Shown in pieces: positions 1 to 8,807 of a stretch of 64,000 nucleotides of DNA. The stretch covers positions 62,001 through 126,000 of the forward strand of contig NZ_JACVCU010000009.1 of the NCBI RefSeq assembly GCF_014518425.1, in the 5' to 3' direction. Position numbers and translations under genes: made by a program. The notes under the pieces are model-generated. The model saw nothing but the letters and a program-made list of their open reading frames with translations. It was not told the DNA's origin and did not search any database. Origin of the DNA: Terrabacter sp. MAHUQ-38. GTDB taxonomy: Bacteria > Actinomycetota > Actinomycetes > Actinomycetales > Dermatophilaceae. How positions within the stretch are numbered: position 1 is the stretch's first letter; each line of letters opens with the position of its first letter.

Positions 1-2
1 GA

Positions 3-341
3 CCGAACAACGTGGTGACGGGCGGGGTGAACCTCTACGGCGCCGCGAGCGACACTTTCGACGGGCAGGTGGAGCAGCTCGCGAGCATGTTCGGTGCCTG
101 GGCGCCTGGTGCGGTGGCGAACGCCGACCTGTCGTTCGAGACCCGGTTGGAAGCGGTGAAGAGCCCGGAGCGGCTGAGGGGACAGGTGTATCGCGACCAG
201 GCGATCGGGCTGCTGGTGGCGGCGCGCGGGCTCGAGCCCGACGCGGCCGAGGAGAGACTGCGGAACGCCGCTGCCCGGGCTGGTGTCGCCGTCTTCGTGC
301 TCGCCCGCGCGCTGGTGCAGGCATTCGACCCGGAGGCCTGA
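3..341 (+). CDS. GAF-ANTAR transcription antitermination regulator, 3' part
   Basis: The open frame runs in from the left edge without a stop, so the true start lies outside the window. The first residues (NNVVTGGVNLYGA) look like the last strands of a GAF domain. From about residue 60 the sequence matches an ANTAR RNA-binding domain: RDQAIGLLVAARGL followed by a second helix ending VFVLARALVQ. ANTAR proteins bind dual-hairpin RNA and cause antitermination; the GAF part is the sensor. The target is not visible here. A GTG at 12 exists but would discard the GAF domain, so I treat the gene as truncated by the window. It converges on the GH39-like gene, with a hairpin between them. Confidence 0.82.
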   Translation, partial: PNNVVTGGVNLYGAASDTFDGQVEQLASMFGAWAPGAVANADLSFETRLEAVKSPERLRGQVYRDQAIGLLVAARGLEPDAAEERLRNAAARAGVAVFVLARALVQAFDPEA

Positions 342-393
342 GCCGGACTGCTTCTTGCGCAGCCGCTGCAGGGTCGGGGGGAGGGACGACGAG

Positions 394-423
394 GGCCCCG
401 GCACGTCACGGCATGCCGGGACC
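394..423. terminator. Bidirectional hairpin terminator between convergent genes
   Basis: Arms GGCCCCGGCA (394-403) and TGCCGGGACC (414-423) pair over ten positions with one mismatch and a ten-base loop. It lies between the stop of the GAF-ANTAR gene and the stop of the leftward GH39-like gene. No U-tract is seen, as is common in high-GC actinobacteria. Confidence 0.6.
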
Positions 424-447
424 TCCTCGATCCGGTCAGGTCAGGAG

Positions 448-3400
448 TCAGGTCAGCCGGAAGAGCGCCGAGATGCTCGACCCGTCGGCGGCGGTCGCCG
501 TGACCCGGTAGCAGGTGCCGGCTCCCTTCGGCGTCTTCCAGTTGTAGACGAACCGGCCCTGGACGGTGTCGTATCGCAGCGACGTGTTGCCGGACGTGAG
601 GAGCTCCACCTGGTCGGTCGGACCGGTGGTGCAGTCAGTTCCCTTCGCGGACAGCTGGACGTCGCCCACGTTCGTGACTTCCGTTGTGCCGGCGAAGATC
701 ACGAAGGCCATCGGGACGGTGGACCCGCCCCTGACGGTGTTGACGACGCCGTCCATGTCGACGGGGCTCGCGAAACCGTTCACGGTCCAGGAGTCGACCG
801 TGTACGTGCGCTCCTCGCTGGTCGTGTTGCCCGCGACGTCCGTGGCCGTGGCGCGCAGTGCGTGCGTGCCGACCTCGGCCGAGTAGCCGGTCACGACGCA
901 CGACTGGGGCCCGGATCCCGAGTCCGCCGCCGAACACGTCGGCGCCGCCGGAGTGGTCCCGAGCACGTAGTGGTCACCCTCGTCGATGGCGCCGCCCAAG
1001 GTGAGGTCCGGGGCGGTCTGGTCGACCTTGACGGACAGGGCCGCCGTTCCGACGTTGCCGGTGGCGTCGGCGGCCTTCAGGGCGACCGTGTACTGCCCGT
1101 CGCGCAGCTCCACGGGGCTGTCGTACACGGCCGGGGTGGCGTCACCGAGCTGGTACTCGGTGGAGGCGACCCCTTCGTTGTCCGTCGCCTCGACCTCCAG
1201 GCGTGCACCGGCCGGCGTCCAGCCGTTCACGCCTTCGGGCGTGACAGTCCCGGTCACCGTCGGCGGCTTGGTGTCCGTGGACACCGTGCTGGGCGTGCCG
1301 ACGGCGGCCGGCGCGATGGTGAGCTTGTCGACGTCGGGCGCGTACTTCGTCGCGTTGCCGAACACGAGCGAGCCTGCCGCTGTGGTGAGCTCGACCGGGA
1401 TGGTGCGCTCGAGGAAGCTGTTCCACGCGTACGTGTAGCGGAAGTACGCGTGGCCTGCTCCGGCGGCGCTGCCGCCCGTCTCGGTCGCGTCGAGCCGGCG
1501 GTCGACCACCTGGGGGTTGTAGGCGTGCGCTCCTCCGAGCTCGGCGTTCGCGTACGTGACCGTGACGTCGTAGAGGCCGGGCCGGTCGAAGCCGGCGGCG
1601 CGGGGGACCTCGAAGGTGTTGGCTGCACCGTTGCCGACGAAGCCGACGCCCTTCAGGCCCGACGCGTTGGTGCCGGAGGCCGACGCGTAGGTGTTGACCA
1701 CCGTGGCCCCGTGCCGGACCGCATTCTCCGCCTCCACCGTGACGGCGGCGGCGTCAGCGGCCGCCGCTCGGATCGTGGTCACCTGCTGGAGCAGGACGCC
1801 GGCGGGGGAGCGCAGCTCGATCTCGTTGATGCCCTGCGCGAGGTGGACCCTCGCCGTGGAGCGCCACACGCCGGCTCCGGGTGCCGACACACTCGTCACG
1901 GGCCGGCCGTTGACCGTGACGTCGACCGTGCTGGCCCCGGCGGTGCGGTAGTCGAGCGCGACGTCGTAGTAGCCGGTGTCCCAGGCGGCGGCATACACCT
2001 CGGCGCTCTGGCCCGCGCCGGCCAGCTTGGCGAAGCCGCGCGCCTTCGGCGTCGAGTAGTCGACGGAGGCGCCGCCGGTGTAGCGCAGCGTGGACGCGGG
2101 GTACACGGTCGGCTCGCCGTCGGTGACGTCCGTCAGCAGGAGCTTGTCCAGGGTGATGTCGGAGTTCGGGAGCACGGTCGTGCCGTCCTCACTGGACCGC
2201 AGCGACAGGGCGTGCTCGCCGGCCGACAGGGCGACCGTCACCTCCGAGCTGCCCCGGTACTGCCAGCGCTGGTAGCTGGTCAGGGCCAGGTCGGCGGTGT
2301 ACTGCACGAGCGTTCGCCTGGCCCCGTCGACGAAGAGGACGTGGCGGCCAGGGGTGCCGGGGGTGGCCCCGATGACCTGGAACCGGTAGGTGCCGGTCCG
2401 CGGAACGGTGACCGTCCAGTCCGACCGGGACGTCGGGCGGTTGAACGAGCCGACGTCGCGGCCGTTCGATGCCAGGAACTTCCACCCGCCGCCGGCGAGG
2501 GGGTCCTGGGTGTAGACGGACGCCGACGTGAGGCTGGTGCTCTCGGCCTCGATGCTGGTGCTCCAGACCTTCTGCGCCTCCAGGACGCGATCCTGCTCCG
2601 GCGTGATGACTACCTGGTACGCCGCGTAGCGGTCGTACGTGGGGATGTCGAGCGTCAGGGAGCCGCCGGCGACCGGGGCGGCCTCGACCGCCTTGATGAC
2701 GGTCGGCGCGCCGGCGACGCCCTCGGCCCCGCTGAGGGTCACCTCGCGCACCTCGACGTCGACGCGGTTGCCGAAGAGGCCGCTGTCCAGGCCGGACAGG
2801 TCGAGGGTGACGTTCTTGCTGCCACCGCCGTAGAGGACGGTGGCGCGGCGGTTCGCGGCGTCGACGGCGGCGATGCCCTGGAGGGTGTCGACGGTGTTCA
2901 ACGCGGGCGGCGTGACGGCAACGGTCTGGCTGCCCTCGAGGTCGCCGTACCACTTGTACGTCCACCATCCGCCGTTCGCGGCGTTGGTCCGGGCGCTGTT
3001 GTCGTTGAAGTTGCCGGCGTAGTTCCAGTAGGCGGTCTGCCCGTCGATCTTGAGGTCCTCCATGATCGAGAGCCACTGGATGAGCTGCCCCGGCGTGCCC
3101 ATGTCGCGCAGCATCCCGAACTCGGTGATGTTGATCGGCAGGGGCCCGACGCCGAGGTTGCGCTCGAGCTGCCGGTAGGCGGCGACGTGCGAACGGAACG
3201 TGGCGAGGTTGTTGATGCCGAGCTCGTGCCAGATGAAGATGTCGGGCAGGACGGCGTTGTCGCGGGCGTAGGCCAGGATGTCGGCCGACCTCGTCGGCTG
3301 CCAGCCGGTGTCGCCCGGGCCGCCGATCCGGGCGTGGCCCAGGCCGTGCCGGGTGTAGACCTGCTGGATCTTCGCGTACGTCGCCTTCCAGTCGGCAAGG

Positions 3401-3981
3401 AAGGTCGGCTTCATGGTCCCCCAGTCGGCGTACCAGTTGCCGCCGTCGGGCTCGTTGAACGGGATGAAGACGTACTTCTCGGGGTGCGCGGACCTGGTGG
3501 CCACGGCATCGGTGACGAACTCGACGACCTCGAGGTAGTCCCAGACCCCGTTGGGCGTGTTCGTGTAGGTGCCGGTGGCCAGGTCGTACGTCCGGGAGTC
3601 GCCGGGACGGACGCCGCCGTTGTAGGACCAGTCGGGGTAGTAGTCCTGGACGTAGATGTACATGTCCTGACCGTGCTTCTGGAAGAAGCCCTCCTCGACC
3701 TTGAGCGAGTCCCCGCTCGGGTGCTGCGTCCCGTACGGCGCCTTCTGCGAGGTGTTGGTGATGTGCGCGCCGTTGATCAGCGCCTGGGTGGGGGCGCCCT
3801 CGTCGCCGAAGCCGTACAGGGTGCCGGTGGCACCACCGCGGAACGCGCCGGTGGCGTGGCTGAAGTCGACGCTGAGGACGTCGTTGGCGGGGTCGGCAGC
3901 CGTGGCGCCGGAGGTGCCGAGGCTCCCCACCACGAGCGAGGCTGCGGCCGCTGCGACCGCCAACCGTGTGGTCAGTTTCAT
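448..3981 (-). CDS. Secreted multidomain GH39-like (clan GH-A) glycoside hydrolase
   Basis: 1177 aa, exported: an N-terminal signal peptide (MKLTTRLAVAAAAASLVVG, cleavage probably after ATA around residue 29). Residues 35-430 look like a clan GH-A TIM barrel of the GH39 type. The acid/base candidate is E177 in PFNEPDGGNW and the nucleophile candidate E287 in NITEFGM, 110 residues apart as expected. Several beta-rich, CBM6/35-like segments follow (about 520-900), then an Ig-like repeat (TDNEGVASTEYQLG) and a C-terminal PxKF-type Ig domain with GGSTVPMAF. Start is the ATG at 3981, which precedes the signal peptide; longer upstream frames are shadows. The GH36 alpha-galactosidase lies 146 bp upstream on the same strand. 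Actinobacterial and bifidobacterial GH39 members include arabinofuranosidase-type enzymes on arabinogalactan, which would suit this locus; the substrate is inferred. Confidence 0.78.
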   Translation of the reverse strand: MKLTTRLAVAAAAASLVVGSLGTSGATAADPANDVLSVDFSHATGAFRGGATGTLYGFGDEGAPTQALINGAHITNTSQKAPYGTQHPSGDSLKVEEGFFQKHGQDMYIYVQDYYPDWSYNGGVRPGDSRTYDLATGTYTNTPNGVWDYLEVVEFVTDAVATRSAHPEKYVFIPFNEPDGGNWYADWGTMKPTFLADWKATYAKIQQVYTRHGLGHARIGGPGDTGWQPTRSADILAYARDNAVLPDIFIWHELGINNLATFRSHVAAYRQLERNLGVGPLPINITEFGMLRDMGTPGQLIQWLSIMEDLKIDGQTAYWNYAGNFNDNSARTNAANGGWWTYKWYGDLEGSQTVAVTPPALNTVDTLQGIAAVDAANRRATVLYGGGSKNVTLDLSGLDSGLFGNRVDVEVREVTLSGAEGVAGAPTVIKAVEAAPVAGGSLTLDIPTYDRYAAYQVVITPEQDRVLEAQKVWSTSIEAESTSLTSASVYTQDPLAGGGWKFLASNGRDVGSFNRPTSRSDWTVTVPRTGTYRFQVIGATPGTPGRHVLFVDGARRTLVQYTADLALTSYQRWQYRGSSEVTVALSAGEHALSLRSSEDGTTVLPNSDITLDKLLLTDVTDGEPTVYPASTLRYTGGASVDYSTPKARGFAKLAGAGQSAEVYAAAWDTGYYDVALDYRTAGASTVDVTVNGRPVTSVSAPGAGVWRSTARVHLAQGINEIELRSPAGVLLQQVTTIRAAAADAAAVTVEAENAVRHGATVVNTYASASGTNASGLKGVGFVGNGAANTFEVPRAAGFDRPGLYDVTVTYANAELGGAHAYNPQVVDRRLDATETGGSAAGAGHAYFRYTYAWNSFLERTIPVELTTAAGSLVFGNATKYAPDVDKLTIAPAAVGTPSTVSTDTKPPTVTGTVTPEGVNGWTPAGARLEVEATDNEGVASTEYQLGDATPAVYDSPVELRDGQYTVALKAADATGNVGTAALSVKVDQTAPDLTLGGAIDEGDHYVLGTTPAAPTCSAADSGSGPQSCVVTGYSAEVGTHALRATATDVAGNTTSEERTYTVDSWTVNGFASPVDMDGVVNTVRGGSTVPMAFVIFAGTTEVTNVGDVQLSAKGTDCTTGPTDQVELLTSGNTSLRYDTVQGRFVYNWKTPKGAGTCYRVTATAADGSSISALFRLT

Positions 3982-4127
3982 GAGTGCTCCGTGGTTCTCG
4001 TCGTTGAGAGGGGCGCGGATCGGGGTGGCACCGCGGGTTGGGCTGGGGGCTGTCACGGGCGGGTTGCCGTCAGGCCCGGCACGGTCACGGCAGGGGGCCG
4101 TCTGGGTGCGGTCGAACGTCCTGGACG

Positions 4128-6233
4128 CTAGGCGCGCCGGGGGTGGTGGACGCGCAGCGTGACGGCCTGAGGTGCGCGCGGGAGGGTGACCTCGAGCTGC
4201 GCCTCGCCGTCGACGGTGGTGAGGTGGCGCTGGACGTCGCTGCGGCGCGGGAAGACCGGGACGACGAGCGACTGCTGGGCGAGTCCGGGGATCCGCAGGG
4301 TGCGCGTCGGGTCCTCGCCGTGACGGCGCCACACGGTCACGAGGGTCTCGTCCTCGTGCTCGAGCCCCAGTGCGACCCACTCGTCCTCCCACCCCGGTAG
4401 CCCGAGCGGCCAGAACGGCCTCGCCGCGGGGATCGTGCGGCGCAGCTCCTTGTGGACGCTGACCGCGTCGGTCACGAGCGCCCGCTGGGCGTCGGTCATC
4501 TCGTCGAGGTGGCCCGAGAGCTGCAGCCGGCCCAGAAGCCCGGTGTTCAGGGTGAACGCGTTGAGGTCGTCGCTGTAGTCCGGTTGCGGATAGGCCCAGC
4601 TGGCGGCCTGTTCGGGCGTCATCGCGGTGGGGGCGGCGGCGGCGATCGGCGGGTACCGCAGGGGGTCCTGCTGGTCGCTGGTCGACTGGACCTGCAGGCG
4701 GGCGAGCATCGCGTAGTCGACGCGCATCCCTCCGGACGCGCAGTTCTCGATCGTCACGTGGGGATGCCGGTCGAGCACACCGTCCAGCCACTCGAGGTGG
4801 GCGCGATTGTGCCCGAGAAGTCCCGAGCCCGCGCTGAGCGCGTCGTGGTCGGTCCCCGAGCCCGGGTTGATGTTGTGGTCCAGCTTGAAGTAGCCGACCC
4901 CCAGCCCTTCGACCAGACGGTCGACCGCGCCGTCGAGATGCTTCCGGGCCAGCGGGTGGCGCAGGTCGAGGTGGTAGCGGCCGTGCTCCACCACGCGACG
5001 GCCGTGACGCATGAAGAACGCCTCGTCCGGCAGGGTCTCGGCCACGGCGCTCCGCACGCCGACGACCTCCGGTTCGAGCCACAGCCCCGGCGTCATGCCC
5101 TTGTCCCGGATGTACGCGAGGACCTCGTCGATCCCGTCGGGGAAGCGGCCCTGGGCGGGCTCCCACGCGCCGACGCTGTCCCACCATCCCTCCGCGTCGT
5201 CGTCGTACCAGCCGGCGTCGATGCAGAAGATCTCCGCGCCGGCGGCGGCTGCGGCCTCGATGAGCGGCAGGAGCTTGGCCGTCGTCGGGTCACCCATGAG
5301 GGTGTTCATGTAGTCGTTGAAGATGACGGGTAGGCGGGTGTGGTCCTCGTGCGGGCGCCGCAGGTCGCGCCGCGCGCGGGTCAGCTCGGCGATCGCCCCC
5401 TCGAACCCGTCCAGCGACAGGACGAGTGTGGCCGGCACGGTCGTGAACTGATCTCCCGGCTCGAGGCGCAGCCCCCAGTCATGCTCGGCCTGGGTGGGGC
5501 CGAGGGCGCTCAGGTAGAGCTCTGAGCTGCGCTCGCCGACCTGCCAGAGCCACGCCCCGTTGTGCTCCACCTGCCACCCGACCGACCGGCCGGTCGCCGG
5601 GTCGACCGCGACCCCGACGGGCAGGGACCCGTCGGTCGACCAGGCGCCGACCGCGGTGCGCGTGAACGCCCCGCGCGGGTCGTGCTCGTGTGCGGCACGG
5701 TTCACGTCCGGCAGCAGCGCCCTGGCGTCCGCGCCGGCCCATCGGTACTCGGCGAGCCAGTCGTTGTCGGCGGACCAGAGCTGCGCCGACCCCAGGCCGT
5801 CACGCCCGAAGAGCCCACCGAGAACGGCCGAGGTCACCCAGGCGACGTCGACGCTGTGGAGCCCGTCGTTGGACAGCGTCGTCTCGACCCGGATGGCAGC
5901 GCCCGACGGGCTGGCTGTGAGACGCGTGGTGGCCCGGAGTCCTGTCACGTCGTCGGCGGTGGTCACCGTCAGGGTCTCGCCGCCTCCGGCCGAGGAGCTC
6001 ACGGAGTGGTTCACGTACCGGCTGCGGCCCGAGGCCACGGAGTCGATGTACCTGCGTGCTGACCAGGTGCGGCCAGCGCCGACGACGCCCACCTCGACGA
6101 GCGGCAGTGGCCGCTCGCTGGAGGCGACCTCGGCGTTATCCAGCCCGACCGAACGAACCCGGACACTGTGGTCATCGATGGTCAGACGGAGACGCAGGTT
6201 GCCTGGTGTCCAGTCAATGTCATTGTCTAGCAA
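4128..6233 (-). CDS. GH36 alpha-galactosidase
   Basis: 701 aa, no signal peptide, so a cytoplasmic enzyme that removes terminal alpha-galactose from imported oligosaccharides. The GH36 layout is clear: N-terminal beta-sandwich (1-300), barrel with CIDAGWYDD and GLWLEPEVVG, nucleophile D452 in YFKLDHN, ENCASGG, acid/base D520 in STSDQQDP, then a small C-terminal beta domain. The start is a TTG at 6233. I prefer it because GGAG sits seven bases upstream; the ATG 13 bases further up is out of frame. The gene is divergent from lacI at 6325 and shares the palindromic operators at 6302-6343, so repression by that LacI protein is likely. It may be cotranscribed with the GH39-like gene downstream. 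Confidence 0.92.
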   Translation of the reverse strand: MLDNDIDWTPGNLRLRLTIDDHSVRVRSVGLDNAEVASSERPLPLVEVGVVGAGRTWSARRYIDSVASGRSRYVNHSVSSSAGGGETLTVTTADDVTGLRATTRLTASPSGAAIRVETTLSNDGLHSVDVAWVTSAVLGGLFGRDGLGSAQLWSADNDWLAEYRWAGADARALLPDVNRAAHEHDPRGAFTRTAVGAWSTDGSLPVGVAVDPATGRSVGWQVEHNGAWLWQVGERSSELYLSALGPTQAEHDWGLRLEPGDQFTTVPATLVLSLDGFEGAIAELTRARRDLRRPHEDHTRLPVIFNDYMNTLMGDPTTAKLLPLIEAAAAAGAEIFCIDAGWYDDDAEGWWDSVGAWEPAQGRFPDGIDEVLAYIRDKGMTPGLWLEPEVVGVRSAVAETLPDEAFFMRHGRRVVEHGRYHLDLRHPLARKHLDGAVDRLVEGLGVGYFKLDHNINPGSGTDHDALSAGSGLLGHNRAHLEWLDGVLDRHPHVTIENCASGGMRVDYAMLARLQVQSTSDQQDPLRYPPIAAAAPTAMTPEQAASWAYPQPDYSDDLNAFTLNTGLLGRLQLSGHLDEMTDAQRALVTDAVSVHKELRRTIPAARPFWPLGLPGWEDEWVALGLEHEDETLVTVWRRHGEDPTRTLRIPGLAQQSLVVPVFPRRSDVQRHLTTVDGEAQLEVTLPRAPQAVTLRVHHPRRA

Positions 6234-6301
6234 CGGGTGTCTCCATGTTCTGGCTCTATGAGGCTCGGGAGGAATTTCGTCGGGGGCCTTGCGCCCGAGT
6301 C

Positions 6302-6317
6302 GTGTGACCGGTCACAC
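6302..6317. promoter_or_regulatory. Operator 1, 16-bp perfect palindrome (LacI type)
   Basis: GTGTGACCGGTCACAC reads identically on both strands. It lies between the GH36 gene and lacI and shares its 14-bp core with a second copy 27 bp away (centre to centre). Binding by the adjacent LacI regulator is inferred. Confidence 0.82.
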
Positions 6318-6324
6318 TCTAGCC

Positions 6325-7407
6325 ATGGATGTGACCGGTCACAATGAGTCAGCGGCGACAGATTCGCCGCGAGCCGCCGCGTCGATCCGGGACGTGGCGC
6401 GCGTTGCCGGCGTGTCGTACCAGACGGTGTCGCGCGTCATCAACGGTCACTCGAGCGTCAGCGCCGATGCGCGTGAGCGTGTCGAGACGGCGATCGGCTC
6501 CCTGGGCTACCGGCCGAGCCGCGCCGCCCGCGCGCTCGCGCACGGCATGGAGAACGTCGTCACCGTCCTGACGTCGAACACCAGCCTCTTCGGTTACGCG
6601 CAGACCCTGGCCGGTATCGAGGAGGCGGCTCGCACCGCCGGCGTCCGCGTCGCCATCCGGGTCCTGTCCTCGGACGATCCCGATGTCGTCGAGGCGGCGG
6701 TCGAGCAGGTGAGCGACCCCCGCTCGGGCGCCGTCATCGTGCTCGGGTTCGACCGGGCCGGTGCGCGTGCGCTCGCTGCGCTGCCCGCGGTGGTCCGCGC
6801 CTCGGCGGCGGTGGAGTCCTACGTCGGACGCCGAGCGCCGAAGGCCGACAACCACCGGTGGACCTGGTTCGACGACACGGTCGCGGCCGAGCGCGCCACC
6901 GCGCACCTGCTCGATCTCGGACACGCGACGGTCCACCACATGGCCATCCCGTCCTCCTCGACGGTCGGGGACCGCCAGCGTGGTTGGCAGCGCGCCCTGC
7001 GTGCCGTCGGCGCGCCCGTACCTCCCGTCATCAGGCCCGAGTCGTGGACCACCCAGGCCGCACACGCCGCCGCACTGGAGGTGCTCGGCAGCCCCGAGAT
7101 CACCGCCGTCCTGTGCGGCAACGACGACCAGGCGCTCGGCGTGCTGCGCGCGGCTCACGACCTCGGGCTCAGCGTCCCCGGAGACCTCAGCGTCGTCGGC
7201 TTCGACGACATCCCCGGTGCGCCGTTCTTCACGCCCGCACTGACCACCGTGCGGTTCGACTTCGCCGGCCTCGGCCGTCGCGCGTTCGAGGTGCTCGGCA
7301 TCGGGCACGACCCGAAACCCGAGCCCAGCCCCATCCCACAACCCACGCTCATCATCCGTGAGAGCTCGGGGCCAGCCGCAACCCGGCGGCCGACCTCCAA
7401 GCGCTGA
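6325..7407 (+). CDS. LacI-family transcriptional repressor
   Basis: 360 aa from the ATG at 6325. The LacI helix-turn-helix is SIRDVARVAGVSYQTVSRVINGH (about residues 19-41), with the hinge helix RPSRAARALA behind it. A periplasmic-binding-protein-like sugar domain follows, with GNDDQALGVLRA and the usual VVGFDDIPGAPFFTPALTTV ending. Start choice is uncertain. ATG 6325 lacks a ribosome site and may be used on a leaderless transcript; a TTG at 6289 would add 12 residues and is 15 bases from GGAGG. The gene is divergent from the GH36 gene and 56 bp ahead of the first sugar ABC operon, so it probably controls both, with a galactoside as inducer. Confidence 0.9.
   Translation: MDVTGHNESAATDSPRAAASIRDVARVAGVSYQTVSRVINGHSSVSADARERVETAIGSLGYRPSRAARALAHGMENVVTVLTSNTSLFGYAQTLAGIEEAARTAGVRVAIRVLSSDDPDVVEAAVEQVSDPRSGAVIVLGFDRAGARALAALPAVVRASAAVESYVGRRAPKADNHRWTWFDDTVAAERATAHLLDLGHATVHHMAIPSSSTVGDRQRGWQRALRAVGAPVPPVIRPESWTTQAAHAAALEVLGSPEITAVLCGNDDQALGVLRAAHDLGLSVPGDLSVVGFDDIPGAPFFTPALTTVRFDFAGLGRRAFEVLGIGHDPKPEPSPIPQPTLIIRESSGPAATRRPTSKR
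6330..6343. promoter_or_regulatory. Operator 2, 14-bp perfect palindrome
   Basis: TGTGACCGGTCACA repeats the core of operator 1. If lacI starts at the ATG at 6325 this site lies inside codons 2-7 of the repressor gene (DVTGH), so the repressor would bind its own start region. Confidence 0.82.
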
Positions 7408-7463
7408 GCAACCCCCACGTGCCCCGCCGGGGCCGGATCAACTCCTTCCGACAAGGACGTCAC

Positions 7464-8783
7464 ATGAGAGACACACGCAAGACCGTCATCGCCTTGGCCG
7501 CGGTGGGCCTGCTTGCCGCGGGCTGCAGCGACCCCGGCGCGGCCAGCAGCGGCCCCCAGACCGGCGCGGCCGCCGCCTGGCCCCAGGAGACCGCCAGGCT
7601 CGACGGTGTCACCCTGACGATCTGGGCAGCCCAGAACTCGAACACCGTCGCGAAGCAGACGGCTGAGGACTTCGGTGCCAAGACCGGCGCCAAGATCGAC
7701 ATCGTCACGGTGCCGGACCCCTACGAGCAAAGCGTCCAGACCAAGGTCGCCTCGGGTGACAAGCCCGACCTGGCGTTCTGGCAGCCGACCGCCTCGCAGC
7801 TCACCGCGATCAACGCGAAGCAGAACCTCGTGTCCCTCGACGGAGCACCCTTCATCGACGCCTACAAGCCGGCCCTGAAGGACGTCACGGGCATCCTCGA
7901 CGGCACCCGCTACGCCGCGCTCGTGACGGTCCCGGCCGTCGAGGGCGTCTGGTACAACAAGGAGGTCTTCGCCAAGGACGGCATCAACGCCACACCGAAG
8001 AACCTCGACGAGATGCTGGCCGCGGCCCGCGCGATCAAGGGCAAGGGCGGCACGCCGTTCTACGAGATGGGCGGCGAGAAGTGGGCCACCCAGTGGTGGG
8101 TCCAGGTGCAGCTGGCAGACGCAGCCAGGAAGGGCCTCTGGGACCGGGTCAACCAGGGCCAGGAGAAGTTCACCGACCCGACCATCCTCGGCGCGATCAA
8201 GAAGTACAAGAGCTTGGTTGACGAGGGGCTGTTCAACAACAACATCACCTCGGCGACCTTCGCCGACCAGGGCAAGGCCCTGCTGAGCGGTGAGGCCGCG
8301 ATGGTGATCCAGGTCAACACGTTCTTCAGCCAGCTGCAGGCGCAGTCGAAGACCGACGAGCTCAACGCCAAGATCGGGTTCTTCCCGATCTCCCCGAGCG
8401 GCAACGTCGGCACGTTCATCCCCGACCAGTCGAACGCCCTCATCGCGTTCAAGACCGGCGACGCGAAGCGTGAGTCCGCGGCGAAGCAGTTCCTCACCTA
8501 CTGGCTCGGCAGCGGCTACTCGGACTTCGTCAAGACGACCAACACCGTCTCCATCGAGGAGGGTGTCGAGACGCCCGCCACGGTCCCGAGCGCGCTGCAG
8601 GCCAACGCCGACTCCATCGGTGACTCGGTCGGGTCCATGCAGGTCTCCGCCATCGTCAACCCCGACCTGTACCTCAACCTGGCCAACATGCTCGCCGGCC
8701 AGGCGACGCCGGAGAAGGTCGCCGAGGCGACGCAGGCACAGTTCAGCCAGCTGGCCCAGGCCATCGGCGCACCGGGCTTCTGA
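7464..8783 (+). CDS. ABC sugar transporter, substrate-binding lipoprotein
   Basis: 439 aa family-1 extracellular solute-binding protein. The signal peptide ends in the lipobox LAAG-C21, so the mature protein is a membrane-anchored lipoprotein. The body carries the expected hallmarks of sugar-binding proteins (TIWAAQNSNT, PDLAFWQPTASQL, GVWYNKEVFAKDGI, TPFYEMGGEKWATQWW). The ATG at 7464 is preceded by AAGGA at suitable distance. It is the first gene of an importer with the permeases at 8808 and 9779 and a second LacI gene at 10624. The ligand is not readable from sequence; its place behind the GH36/lacI operators suggests alpha-galactosyl oligosaccharides. Confidence 0.92.
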   Translation: MRDTRKTVIALAAVGLLAAGCSDPGAASSGPQTGAAAAWPQETARLDGVTLTIWAAQNSNTVAKQTAEDFGAKTGAKIDIVTVPDPYEQSVQTKVASGDKPDLAFWQPTASQLTAINAKQNLVSLDGAPFIDAYKPALKDVTGILDGTRYAALVTVPAVEGVWYNKEVFAKDGINATPKNLDEMLAAARAIKGKGGTPFYEMGGEKWATQWWVQVQLADAARKGLWDRVNQGQEKFTDPTILGAIKKYKSLVDEGLFNNNITSATFADQGKALLSGEAAMVIQVNTFFSQLQAQSKTDELNAKIGFFPISPSGNVGTFIPDQSNALIAFKTGDAKRESAAKQFLTYWLGSGYSDFVKTTNTVSIEEGVETPATVPSALQANADSIGDSVGSMQVSAIVNPDLYLNLANMLAGQATPEKVAEATQAQFSQLAQAIGAPGF

Positions 8784-8807
8784 CCGGAACCAACCAAAGG
8801 CATTCCA

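Noticed and set aside
283-4131. A 1282-aa open frame on the + strand opposite the GH39-like gene
   Set aside because: Its translation is Arg/Gly/Val-rich low complexity with no recognisable domain, as expected for the shadow of a GC-rich gene; the opposite strand encodes a clean signal peptide and hydrolase.
5930-5985. GGTCACC and TGTCACG words in GH36 as further LacI operators
   Set aside because: They are isolated half-sites inside coding sequence without the palindromic partner.
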